NCBI GenBank assembly: GCA_020698575.1
Contig: CM036254.1
Span: 3,027,383 to 3,091,382, forward strand
Reading direction: 5' to 3'
Length of the DNA stretch: 64,000 nucleotides
Source of the DNA: Bostrychus sinensis
Lineage: Eukaryota > Chordata > Actinopteri > Gobiiformes > Eleotridae
In this document: one piece after another, positions 41,999 through 51,970 of the stretch
Layout of the letters: the number at the start of each line of letters is the position of its first letter
Position numbering within the stretch: position 1 is the first letter of the stretch
Notes under the pieces: model-generated
What the model was told of the DNA's origin: nothing
Databases searched by the model: none
Seen by the model: only the letters and a program-made list of their open reading frames with translations
Position numbers and translations under genes: made by a program

Positions 41999-42595
41999 CT
42001 ATAGATGAGCTAAGGGACTAGCTCCTAGATGCATCGCCTGTCCGTCCTGGGAGAGGATCTCTCCTTTAATATGGGCTCCATAAGGTTTCTTCTTTTTTCC
42101 CGTAGCTGGGTTTTTTTTAGGAGTTTTTCCTTACCGAGAAGGAGGGTCTAAGGACAGGAGTGTCCTGGGTCTGTTTAGTTTAGTGTAGTTATTGTTTGTG
42201 CTGATTGTGTGTTAAGTCTGATTGTGTGTTTATGTTTGATCAGCTGTTTGTGAAGCCCTTTGAGGCGACTTTTGTTGTGATACTGGGACATACAAATAAA
42301 TCTGAATTGAATTGAATTGAATATTAGATTCGTAGTGATGGAGGTTTAAACCTGAAATGATCAGAACGAGTCCGGTGATGGTGTATGAGCTTTAGAAACG
42401 CGCAGGAGCACTTCCTGGTTTCACATGTCTACGTAGAGCTGTGAGACCGAGCGTTTTCAGCTCTGGAGAAGGGCAGTGCCTCAGCATACAGGATTACTCA
42501 AATAGAATACTACTGCAGGAAACATTATAACATAGTTAAAAGCTTGAAAAAGTCAATTTAGCAGAATATGGGACCTTAAAGCTCAGCTCTAAACA

Positions 42596-44100
42596 TTGAT
42601 AGGATATATTTGTATTTAGTGTTGAACTGGTCCAGATTAACATTACTTTTCTGTAATGTAATGTTGCTTTAGGGCCTCATTAAATGTGGAAATGTGGCCA
42701 CATAAAATACATTCATAATAATAGTTTAGCTATAGTTTAGTTTATGTAAGCAGTAGTTAATTGGTCAAAAGTCCAGTGGAGAAAACAACATCCAACACTA
42801 ACATCTTCTCCTGCTCTTGTCTCCAGATACAAAGGTGAAAAGCGGTGTCTCGTAATTAGCACAATCTGATTAAAATAAGGAAACAGCAGATTGTTTATGA
42901 CCCACGCCACGCATCGAACATCAATCCCCGCCGCACACCTGCGTTCGCGACCCCGGGGTCACGCGGTGGTCGTCCAACACGGAGTGGGCGTCTTCCACAG
43001 GAGGAGGAGGACGGAAGGAGAAGAAGACGCCTGTGGCAACATGGCCGCCTTAACATGCGAGGGCACGGCACGTATCAATTAGAAATGTACGCCCCGGTCT
43101 TAGTTAATGACGTCCCGCTGTTTGGATTCCTCTTCAGAGCAATTAACGCGTACGGTTGGAGCTTCAGCGTGGCCCTCTATACGCTCGGTGTCACGGCCTC
43201 TCCTCCCACGCAGACGAGCGCCAGGTCCAAACGCACGGGGAAAAAAACAAACAAAAAAAACGCATAGCCTACACTTTGTCTTGTCTTTGAGCAACTTTTT
43301 CTCTTCTGGTAAAGCTTGACCTGACACGGTGAAGAGGAGCTTGTTTCCGAGTGCGCCCCTTCCTCCTGCACGCAAGAGGAAGAGTTTGTAAAGTACGTAG
43401 TTTAGCGCTATAGTCATTAGCCCAGGTCTTTTTTGCACAAACTAGATTCTTCTTCTTTTTTTTTTCTTCTAAATTTGGCTTTTTCCAGTGCTAGTTTAAC
43501 AACCCTTGCACTATTACGCTGGAGGAGAATGGATAATGAGGCGCAGGCTTGAGAGATAGAGGGAGAGAAGGAACCGAAAAAGGAAAAAAAAAATTCTCAA
43601 AAGACTCGGGATACACTCGAGGAACAGCATGGTGAAGTGCATCCCCTTGTATTATCCAACCCAACCACCCACAGGACAACAAACACACACAAAGCTAGCT
43701 CTCCTTCTCTCCACAGAGGGGAATATTGAATCAAACAAGACAAGTTTTTTTTTTTTTGTTTTTTTACATTTCCACCAAATGCAGGGTGGTGGAGGAGCTG
43801 GTCGTCTAAGGGTCAAGGTAAAGAGAGAAATGGCTGGAAAATAAGAAAAAAAAAAGAAGTAGTGGCCTGGCTGGTGGGGGTGCGTTATGCTAACAAGCTC
43901 CCACCTTCACCTGAGAGCGGAGTTTTGCGATGCTAAAATATGCAGCGGGAACAGCAGGGCAGTAAATGTGTGATAATAAGCTGCGTATAGGAAGAGTACA
44001 TTTTCTCAGCAGGAAAAAGAGACGGAGCTGTGGAGCTATTTTAGTCCAAACTGCCTGGCATTTCACATAAACTGTTTTATTTCTTTTACAGAACTAATCC
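42596..44100. other. No gene seen; candidate conserved non-coding stretch at 42880-43200
   Basis: 42880-43200 is unique, CpG-containing and has ATTA words (ATCAATTAGAAATG, AGTTAATGACGTC, GCAATTAACGCG). Frames of 63-112 codons occur on both strands but overlap and match no family. Poly-T/poly-A runs near 43448 and 43745 follow. Function unknown. Confidence 0.35.
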
Positions 44101-44107
44101 AGCTACA

Positions 44108-44200
44108 AGGGATTATAAGCCGCTGTGCTCTTTGTGCCTGTCCCGAGCCTGGATAAATGGAGAGAGCTGCATCAAAGGAGGGCATCCAATGTAAAACTTA
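44108..44200 (+). repeat. CCTGGATAAATGG/GGGCATCC repeat fragment
   Basis: TGTGCCTGTCCCGAGCCTGG, ATAAATGGAGAGAGCTGCAT and GAGGGCATCCAATGTAAAAC with AATATGCAAACCC match the dispersed repeat at 35160. Confidence 0.6.
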
Positions 44201-44639
44201 GGCCTAAGCAATATGCAAACCCCTGATAAATGATAAACAGAAGTAAAAGCACTCGCCCAGACCTCCGCCAAGGCAGCGGCCCAGTCTCGCAATGGTAAAT
44301 ACATAGTGCCCAGACCTGGACTCAAACAAGGAATCTTCTAGCACAGCGGTAAATGCTCTATCCATAAATCCACAAAGCTTTTCATGTCACAGTGATAATG
44401 AATACTTTATTAGAAAAAAAACCCACATAAAAAAAGATTTCTGTCCTTTACTGACCCCTTGTGGCTGGAGTTAGTATCTTTGGACCTATATAGTATTAGT
44501 ACAGTATCATAAAAAATTAATTTATGTGTCTTATGAGCTGTGTGACCGAAAAGTTTGTTGGGACACTGTTGCAACCTGTCAGACTTTTTCCATTTTCATG
44601 CTGGTGCTGAGAATTTGGAAAACCTTTTGATCCCTCATT

Positions 44640-44711
44640 TCTCTTAATCACTGGTTCCCAACTGGCGGGTGGCTACCTCAAGGTGGGTCATAGTTTCAAT
44701 GTACAGCTTAT
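44640..44711 (+). repeat. Left end of a hAT element, right end lost
   Basis: CACTGGTTCCCAACTGGCGG then GTGGCTACCTCAAGGTGGGT resembles the CAGTGGTTCCCAACTGG hAT terminus. The sequence GGGGTCACTATAAAAAATAA near 45650 could be inner sequence of its other half, separated by the block at 44712-45552. Confidence 0.5.
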
Positions 44712-45370
44712 TAAAAGGTGCCCTATTCTGCTAAATTTACTTTTTTGAGCTTTAACCACGTTATAATGTTGTCTTCTCCTCAAAAACAGAGCTGCAGTAG
44801 TATTCTATTTGAGTAATCCTGTATGCTGAGGCGCTGCCCTTCTCCAGAGCTGAAAACGCTCGGTCTCACAGCTCTACGTAGACAACATGAAACCAGGAAG
44901 TGCTCCTGCGCGTTTCTAAAGCCCAGACACCGTCACCAGACTTTTTCTGATCATTTCAGGTTTAAACCTCCATCACTACAAATCTGTTAGCTTCATGTCG
45001 CTAACAGTTGTGCTAATTAGCCATGTTATACTCTGTCCAGTCCCCACCCTTGCCAGCAGGGGGCGACAGACTCCTAATCCAAGCGTTGTCTGCAGAGTCA
45101 CAGTAACAGCTCCCAGCAGAAAAGGTTTTCCACAGATAGAATATTTTAAGTTAGAAAACCTGAAAAACTAATGCAAAGGAATCCAACACTGTTTCAAAAA
45201 ATCTGAAAAAAGCAGAATATCAGACCTTTAAAATCTCAAACTGGGGTTCCTGCACCAAAGGTTGGGGGTCTACAAAAGCAAATAAAAAACAACAAATAAA
45301 ACAAATAATTTTAAACATTAACAAATATTAATAAAAAACACTACACAAAGAACATTTTGAGCCTTAATCC
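44712..45370 (+). repeat. Clean copy of the inverted duplicate, with TTAAAGG-type element
   Basis: 44712-45235 has ends TAAAAGGTGCCCTATTCTGC and GCAGAATATCAGACCTTTAA, inverted to each other, as in family X. 45236-45370 is a hAT fragment (CTCAAACTGGGGTTCCTGCA). The whole is inverted at 40149-42590. A partial direct repeat of 44985-45230 follows at 45378-45552 (TGTTAGCCTCATGTCGCTAA, GTTTTCCACAGATA, CAACACTGTTTAAG). Confidence 0.75.
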
Positions 45371-45377
45371 TCTTCAT

Positions 45378-45552
45378 CTGTTAGCCTCATGTCGCTAACA
45401 GCTGTGCTAATTAGCTATGTTATGCTCTGTCCAGTCCCCAGCGTAGAGGTTTTCCACAGATACATTATTTTAATATAAAACCTGAAATACTAATGCAGAG
45501 GAGTCCAACACTGTTTAAGAAAGACTGAAAAAAGAATAATATAGGGCCTTTA
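45378..45552 (+). repeat. Partial tandem copy of the 44985-45230 segment
   Basis: CTGTTAGCCTCATGTCGCTA, AGCTATGTTATGCTCTGTCC, GAGGTTTTCCACAGATACAT and AACACTGTTTAAGAAAGACT repeat the preceding block with an internal deletion of the GGGGGCGACAGA part. Confidence 0.7.
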
Positions 45553-45921
45553 AGAGCTATACATTGTTTTAATTATAGGAAATTATGAAAAAAAAAAAAA
45601 AAAAAAAACATGTCCCAGATGGTAGTAAAATAATTTAGGTAAATAACTTGGGGTCACTATAAAAAATAAAAATAATCAGGCATAAAACCAGACCAGTTCA
45701 TATTCACTGAGCTTTTTTGGTTAATTGGACTCAGACAGACTGAGAAAGTGCTCAATCAGCATTTTTTTACATTTTCATTTTAAGATGGCCACATTATATA
45801 TTTTTGTCTTGAAATATTGTGTGTATCAGATTTAGAGGATCAATCCGCACAACCCTTCCACTGCATCAAAATCACTATACATGACTTTAATTTAGTTAGA
45901 TTTGTTTAACATCGATTTTCA

Positions 45922-46402
45922 CAGCCTTTCCCAAAGTCAGGAGCGTCACGGCCCTCCTTAAATTTACCAAAATCTCACACGGACCCCCAACAATACAACT
46001 TCCCTCCATTACAAATTTTATTTTCATGTTTTTCTCCATATATTTCTATAAAAACATTACAAAAGACACTGACTATTGGCTAAAAAGTTATATTTTTAAA
46101 CAAAATGGTGCAAAAACTCAATAACTCAAGGCAAAGGATCCCTCAAGAAGAAGGTTTTCCACACTTTCACTTAATTTGATGTTCATACGTCTAAAAACTT
46201 TTCTAATTTTTAAGTTTTTCTCTCTAGCATTATTTTTTTACTCAATTCAGTTTTCAGAAAAAGTTATTTTTTTGTTAAATGTTGTATACTTTTTTCTGCA
46301 CAGTGGAGTCAGTGGCTGTTGGAAAAAATAAAGATAGTGAGTAAAACTTAAAATTTCAAGTTTTTAGATGTATGAACGTGAAATTTGGCGAGTAAAAAAA
46401 GT
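45922..46402. mobile_element. Truncated copy of the 29466-30231 hAT element
   Basis: It starts CAGCCTTTCCCAAAGTCAGG and follows the reference copy closely through ACAATACAACTTCCCTCC, CATTACAAAAGACACTGACT and TGCAAAAACTCAATAACTCA. It stops after TTTGGCGAGTAAAAAAAGTT, so the right terminus is missing, and there are two internal deletions. Confidence 0.85.
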
Positions 46403-46845
46403 TTAAGTCTCTGCAGCCCGATACCAAACCACATCAGACAAATCCCTCTCACAGTTGAAAAGTTCTGCTTCCTGCTGCGTCTCCTGAGAGCTCGTGTCGT
46501 GATGTTGTGAGCATCAGAAAACCTGGCATGGCTTTTTAATTCTCCTCAGTAAATAATGCATCCGGCCCGGTCCATAATTTATGTAAGTGGACATGCAATC
46601 AGTTCAGATTAACGTGCACGTCGTACGCGCGAGTGTTTGTGAGAGGCCAAAGGGAGAGTGCGAACATGACAGGGCACTGCGTAACCCACTGGGGATCTTT
46701 ACTCCCAGAGACTTTTTATGGTGAAGTTAAAGAAGCAATTTGTGTTCACACCGACACAAAAAGGCCACTAACCACAAGTTCTTAGTTTTAGGTCAGGTTT
46801 CTCTTTCTCTGTTCCTCTTTTTTTCTGCTGTTTTGTGGCGTGAGC
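46403..46845. other. No gene seen; candidate conserved non-coding stretch
   Basis: 46490-46660 is unique with TTTTTAATTCTCC, AATAATGCAT, CCATAATTTATG and CpG-rich CGTACGCGCGAG. It ends at the TTTTGTGGCGTGAGC word that borders the next array. Confidence 0.35.
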
Positions 46846-46849
46846 CAGG

Positions 46850-47880
46850 ACTGGTTTAGACCTGGTTTAGCCCTGGTTTAGACCTGGTTTAGGCCAGATT
46901 TAGACTTGGTTTTGTCCTGGTTTAGTCCAGATTTAGCCTTGGTTTAGACCTGGTTTAGGCCAGATTTAGACTTGGTTTAGTCCTGGTTTAGACATGGCTT
47001 AGTCCAGGTTTAGGCCTGTTTTAGACCTGGTTTAGTCCAGGTTTAGTCCTGGTTTAGACCTGGTTTAGGCCTGGTTTAGACCTGGTTTAGTCCAGGTTTA
47101 GTCCAGGTTTAGACCTAGTTTAGACATGGCTTAGTCCAGGTTTAGGCCTGTTTTAGACCTGGTTTAGTCCAGGTTTAGTCCAGGTTTAGACCTAGTTTAG
47201 ACCTGGTTTAGTCCAGGTTTAGTCCTGGTTTAGACCTGGTTTAGGCCTGGTTTAGACATGGCTTAGTCCAGGTTTAGGCCTGTTTTAGACCTGGTTTAGT
47301 CCAGGTTTAGTCCTGGTTTAGACCTGGTTTAGGCCTGGTTTAGACCTGGTTTAGTCCAGGTTTAGACCTAGTTTAGACCTGGTTTAGTCCAGGTTTAGTC
47401 CTGGTTTAGACCTGGTTTAGGCCTGGTTTAGACCTGGTTTAGTCCAGGTTTAGCCCTGGTTTAGACCTGGTTTAGACCTGGTTTAGACCTGGTTTAGCCC
47501 TGGTTTAGTCCTGGTTTAGTCCTGGTTTAGTCCAGGTTTAGACCTGGTTTAGTCCAGGTTTAGACCTGGTTTAGTCCTGGTTTAGACCTGGTTTAGTCCA
47601 GGTTTAGACCTGGTTTAGCCCTGGTTTAGTCCTGGTTTAGTCCTTGTTTAGTCCTGGTTTAGACCTGGTTTAGTCCAGGTTTAGACCTGGTTTAGTCCTA
47701 GTTTAGACCTAGTTTAGACCTGGTTTAGTCCAGGTTTAGACCTGGTTTAGACCTAGTTTAGACCTGGTTTAGTCCTAGTTTAGACCTAGTTTAGACCTGG
47801 TTTAGTCCAGGTTTAGACCTGGTTTAGACCTAGTTTAGACCTGGTTTAGCCCTGGTTTAGTCCTGGTTTAGACCTGGTTT
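46850..47880 (+). repeat. 11-bp minisatellite (GWCCWGGTTTA), about 93 units
   Basis: The units GACCTGGTTTA, GTCCTGGTTTA, GTCCAGGTTTA, GGCCTGGTTTA and GACCTAGTTTA follow each other in strict 11-bp register, with higher-order blocks repeated (for example the run GACATGGCTTAGTCCAGG at 46988, 47114 and 47257). Imperfect direct repeats border the array: TTTTGTGGCGTGAGC (46831-46845) and TTTTGTGGTATGAGC (47878-47892). No coding role is suggested. Confidence 0.97.
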
Positions 47881-47892
47881 TGTGGTATGAGC

Positions 47893-48470
47893 AGTTAGAG
47901 TCAGTCGGACTTGCTACAATTTCATTTAGTTTTATTTACTTTTTACATAGTACCTCAAAAATAAATGTTATCTAGTGATGGCACGACTCCCAAACTTAAT
48001 TTAGTATCACTAAGCTTTTATTTAGCCTTAATTTAGCCATGATGAATGTTTTGTGTGTTTTTTTTTAATCAATATCTCCTAAAAGCCTTATTTTAATGCA
48101 GTTTAGAACAAAAACTACAGTTAGAAAACTCTGTGTTCAGTTTCATCAGAATGCAGTCAGATGCTACGGCTTTTTTGCTAATTTCTTAACTTTTTTCTAT
48201 TGAACTTGCATTTAAATCCCGTTAACCTGTTACCCGCCTCTGTTGCTGTCTATAATCCCAGTCTGTGCTCATGTGTGATTGGCTGCACAGTCTGCCCTTC
48301 AAAATAAAATTCTTCTCTGCTTGTGTGGATTTTTGCCAGAGCTGAGCAGGAGCAGTGGGTTTTTCTGATGGCTCCAAAGAATCGCCTTGTTTTTAGCCCC
48401 AGTTGTGACACTGTTTCTTTAACTCTGAAAGCAAGTTGTGGTTTCATCTCTTGCTCAAAGTCACTAAACA
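47893..48470. other. No gene seen
   Basis: Unique-looking sequence. A 110-codon minus-strand frame (48250-48582) extends into the next element and has no recognised domain. Confidence 0.45.
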
Positions 48471-48471
48471 C

Positions 48472-49155
48472 CAGTAATGGACAGTAACTGGATACTTTTA
48501 CTATTACTTCAGTAAATTTTTTTTGAAGAAAAAGTACTTTCTGAGGAACCTGGTAAAAGCCAGATTGATATAACGTTGGCAAAGAGACGCTAACATTGTA
48601 TCAATCTGGAATGGCTCCTGTTGAAAACGTTTGTGAAGGGGCGGGACTTTCAGTAGAATACTGAGAGGTGATTGGATAAAGCGTTGCAAACCGCTACAAC
48701 AGTGAAAGATGTTGTTAACAAGTAAAAAGTGCTTGTTGTTGTCAGCAAACCTAAACCCCGCCTACTCACAGCAGCACTGCCACGCCATTGGCTGCCACCG
48801 GCTCGGACCCAAACGGATCAGCGGGAGCCTGACGAGATGGATACTGCGAATTTGTGAACTCACAGATTTCACGACGTCCAGTTTGCTGTGCAAGATAACT
48901 TTCTGAGGACATTTTGTAGAACTTACTTTTACTTTTACTCAAGTAAATTTTGGATCACTTTATTTTTACTTGAGTAAAACTTGAAGAAAAAGCAGATTTT
49001 GCAACATTCAAATGTACTTTCTACTTAAGTAAACTTTATACACAATACTTTTTTACTTTACTGAAGTAAAATTTTTGTTGTGTACTTTTACTTCTACTTG
49101 AATACATTTGAAGTAACAGTACTTTTACTTGAGTACAGCTTTTGAGTCCACTGCT
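48472..49155. mobile_element. Probable DNA element with repeated TTTTACTTGAGTA motifs
   Basis: The left end CAGTAATGGACAGTAACTGG and the right end GAGTCCACTGCT, each with adjoining TACTTTTACTTGAGTA-type sequence, resemble a common fish element full of ACTTAAGTA motifs. Inner repeats of ACTTTTACT(C/T)AAGTAAA line both sides. The centre (48580-48900) is GC-richer. The target duplication is unresolved. Confidence 0.6.
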
Positions 49156-50020
49156 ACACACTGTATGTCTAAACACTGGGAAGTGGAGGAATCAAACCTC
49201 AGAAAAGTGCTTATGATAATGTAAGGTTACTTATATTTTATCTTTTCCAAATTTTTGTGCAACTCTTCTTAAAATAAAATCACAGCACCTCATTGCTAAA
49301 GTGCCTGTCCCTTTTTTGCCTTTGATGAAAGAGGTCGCAGGTTTGATTCTCTGCTATAGCGCCAACAACTCCAACCACAATATTTGGCAGCCCCAAGCCT
49401 GATAAATGACAAGAAATGCATCAAGAAGGGGAGCCAGTGTTAATAGAACTTTTTGCTTTTGTGGCCCCTGAAAGAAAACGAAAATCAACCAAAATGGACT
49501 TTAACATAAATTATGTCAGAATTTACTTAAAACTTAATCTACACAAGTTTCTCTCCTGAAACAGACTTGTGCATTTGACCAACTGCAGTCTTCGTAACGG
49601 GAACTCAGTCAGTGGCTTCAGGCTAATTCCTATAGCGCTGCACAGTTCAGAAAGCCACAGGAGAGAGTTATTATACAGAACTATACTTACAGCGGCGTCT
49701 GAGGTCAGTGTGGGAACGCTCCAGTGGACGCTTTGCAGGAGTAGACTCGGGAAATTATTTAAAATGGTTCTTATCAATTACCATAAGCTGCTATTCACTC
49801 AGATTGCACCGCAGTGATCAGATGTACAGCTGTTCCTCTTGTAGTTGCATGTGGCACATTTCTTTTTGACCTAATGGACAGATGGATGGATGTAAAAAGA
49901 TAGCACTTCAGGAGAGTGGGCGTTTGTATTGGGTTTCTTTCATTTAAATAAAACACTGTGGACATAAAGTAATTTCTACTACTACTGCATTATTTACATT
50001 ACGCGTCAGTCTCTGTAATG
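49156..50020. other. No gene seen; one repeat fragment and a candidate conserved stretch
   Basis: 49376-49445 holds a fragment of the CCTGGATAAAT repeat (GGCAGCCCCAAGCCTGATAA; GCATCAAGAAGGGGAGCC). 49560-49820 is unique and balanced in composition, with overlapping frames on both strands and ATTA/TAAT words; it may be a conserved element but no evidence beyond composition exists. Confidence 0.4.
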
Positions 50021-50098
50021 GTGTAGCACAGTGATACTCGCACTTTTTACACCGAGTACCACCTCAGAATATATTTGGGTTTTCAAGAACCATCTTTA

Positions 50099-51045
50099 TA
50101 GGACTAAACCAGGTCTACATCAGGACTAAACCAGGTCTACATCAGGACTAAACCAGGTCTAAGTCAGGACTAAACCAGGTCTACATCAGGACTAAACCAG
50201 GTCTACATCAGGGCTAAACCAGGTCTACATCAGGACTAAACCAGGTCTACGTCAGGACTAAACCAGGTCTACATCAGGACTAAACCAGGTCTACATCAGG
50301 ACTAAACCAGGTCTACGTCAGGACTAAACCAGGTCTACATCAGGGCTAAACCAGGTCTACATCAGGACTAAACCAGGTCTACATCAGGGCTAAACCAGGT
50401 CTACATCAGGACTAAACCAGGTCTACGTCAGGACTAAACCAGGTCTACATCAGGACTAAACCAGGTCTACATCAGGACTAAACCAGGTCTACATCAGGAC
50501 TAAACCAGGTCTACATCAGGACTAAACCAGGTCTACGTCAGGACTAAACCAGGTCTACATCAGGACTAAACCAGGTCTACATCAGGACTAAACCAGGTCT
50601 ACATCAGGGCTAAACCAGGTCTACATCAGGACTAAACCAGGTCTACGTCAGGACTAAACCAGGTCTACATCAGGACTAAACCAGGTCTACGTCAGGGCTA
50701 AACCGGGTCTACGTCAGGACTAAACCAGGTCTACATCAGGACTAAACCAGGTCTACATCAGGACTAAACCGGGTCTACATCAGGACTAAACCAGGTCTAC
50801 ATCAGGACTAAACCAGGTCTACGTCAGGGCTAAACCGGGTCTACGTCAGGACTAAACCAGGTCTACATCAGGACTAAACCAGGTCTACATCAGGACTAAA
50901 CCAGGTCTACATCAGGACTAAACCGGGTCTACATCAGGACTAAACCAGGTCTACATCAGGACTAAACCAGGTCTACGTCAGGGCTAAACCGGGTCTACAT
51001 CAGGACTAAACCAGGTCTAAATTAGGACTAAACCAGGTCTAAATC
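50099..51045 (+). repeat. 22-bp minisatellite (GGACTAAACCAGGTCTACATCA), about 43 units
   Basis: Each unit is two 11-bp halves, TAAACCAGGTC and TACATCAGGAC. The first half is the exact reverse complement of GACCTGGTTTA, the unit of the 46850-47880 array. Variants are ACGTCAGG for ACATCAGG, GGGCTAAACC for GGACTAAACC and AACCGGG for AACCAGG; they form recurring blocks. Units are very similar, implying recent expansion or homogenisation. Confidence 0.97.
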
Positions 51046-51084
51046 AAGGGAAAAATAGGAATTAACACGAAATATGGACATCTG

Positions 51085-51375
51085 TCTGAAGGAGGACTAA
51101 ACCAGGACTAAACCTGGGCTGAAGCAGAACTAAACCAGGACTAAACCATGACTACACCTGGGCTGAAGCAGAACTAAACCAGGACTAAACCATGGCTAAA
51201 CCTGGGCTGAAGCAGAACTAAACCAGGACTAAACCTGGGCTAAAGCAGAACTAAACCAGGACTAAACCATGACTAAACCTGGGCTGAAGCAGAACTAAAC
51301 CAGGACTAAACCACGACTAAACCTGGGCTAAACCAGTATTAAACCAAGTCTAAAGCAGGACTAAACCAGGAATAA
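51085..51375 (+). repeat. 44-bp higher-order repeat of the same 11-bp word
   Basis: Four 11-bp words, CTGGGCTGAAG, CAGAACTAAAC, CAGGACTAAAC and CATGACTAAAC, repeat together as a 44-bp block about five times, then decay. It is separated from the 22-bp array by about 40 bases of unrelated sequence. A last trace is at 51830-51865. Confidence 0.9.
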
Positions 51376-51900
51376 AACTAGCTCTTAATTAAACTAAATC
51401 AGGACTTGCACTTTAAAAGACAAAAACAAAACCCCATAAAATCAGGATTATTCAGTGACCAAATAAACCCAATAAATAATAATTAAGTAAAGTTAAGTAA
51501 TGTTTTAGCCATAGCCCTGTTTTTTTTTATTTTGAGGAAAAGTGTTTAATCTTAGACAAAGAAAAGTTTTTGTCTCTGCGGACTTTTTTCTGACTCAAAA
51601 CAAGTGCCCCATTTATGTAAAGAAAATTGAGTCCGATTGTCACTGTGTAAAGTACAACACAATTCATCTAAAACGTCAACATGGGGAAACTGGTAAATCT
51701 CTAGTACGATCAAGACAGGATTACTATTGCAGTGGGACCAGGGATTCTTCAATACCTCACACCAAGGACAACCTCAGAACATTTTTGCCTTTCAAAGTAC
51801 TGTCTTAATAGTCTAAAATGACGAAAAGTGGACTAAACCAGGTCTAAAATGGGACTAAACAAGGACTAAGAAGTGGTCTACACTTCAAAAATAGTATTGC
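51376..51900. other. Inner sequence of the hAT-like element, no gene
   Basis: An 88-codon frame (51542-51808) does not match a transposase that I recognise. The sequence is AT-rich and leads into the GACCCCTGAGAAGC-type right end. Confidence 0.45.
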
Positions 51901-51970
51901 AAAGACCCCTGAGAAGCTTGTGTACCACTAGCGCTAGCCATCCCACCGTTTGAGAATCGCTGGTGTAAAC

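Larger units (their letters stand above)
40860..42325 (+). mobile_element. LINE insertion(s), L2/Maui-type, with 7-bp target duplication
   Basis: AGATTCG borders the block on both sides (40853-40859, 42326-42332), and the inverted partner at 44.97 kb lacks it. The 5' part (40882-41343) is a reverse transcriptase end, followed by GAAAAGCGCTTTTATAAATA and a (TTA)n tail at 41420-41450. A second 3' UTR of Maui type follows (GGAGTTTTTCCTTACCGAGA, GAGGGTCTAAGGACAGGAG, AAGCCCTTTGAGGCGACTTT, TTGAATTGAATTGAA). So either one LINE sits inside another or two integrated together. A hAT (41524-41998) was added later. Confidence 0.8.
40149..42590 (-). repeat. Inverted duplicate of 44712-45370, expanded by later insertions
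   Basis: The pieces 40149-40280, 40626-40859 and 42326-42590 together are the reverse complement of 44704-45370: CCTGAAAAACTAA, GGGGGCGACAGACTCC, CTCGGTCTCACAGCTCTACG and AACCAGGAAGTGCTCC have partners. Both copies keep the same junction between a TTAAAGG-type element and a hAT fragment, so this is duplication of a composite block rather than two separate insertions. A SINE and LINE material were added to this copy only. Confidence 0.8.
50029..51962. mobile_element. hAT-like element swollen by an internal minisatellite
   Basis: The left end CAGTGATACTCGCACTTTTT then ACACCGAGTACCACCTCAG and the right end TTGTGTACCACTAGCGCTAG with CCGTTTGAGAATCGCTG fit hAT elements of the CAGTGATTCTCAAAC type. 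The flanks GTGTAGCA (50021-50028) and GTGTAAAC (51963-51970) agree at only 5 of 8 positions, so the duplication is weak. Nearly all the interior is the array at 50099-51375. Confidence 0.6.

Noticed and set aside
46850..47880. TTTAG-rich array considered as interstitial telomeric repeat
   Set aside because: The vertebrate telomere unit is TTAGGG with a 6-bp period. Here the period is 11 and the unit is CCTGGTTTAGN.
50099..51045. Regular 22-bp repeats resembling a CRISPR array
   Set aside because: The units are tandem without unique spacers and the region is vertebrate; it is a minisatellite.
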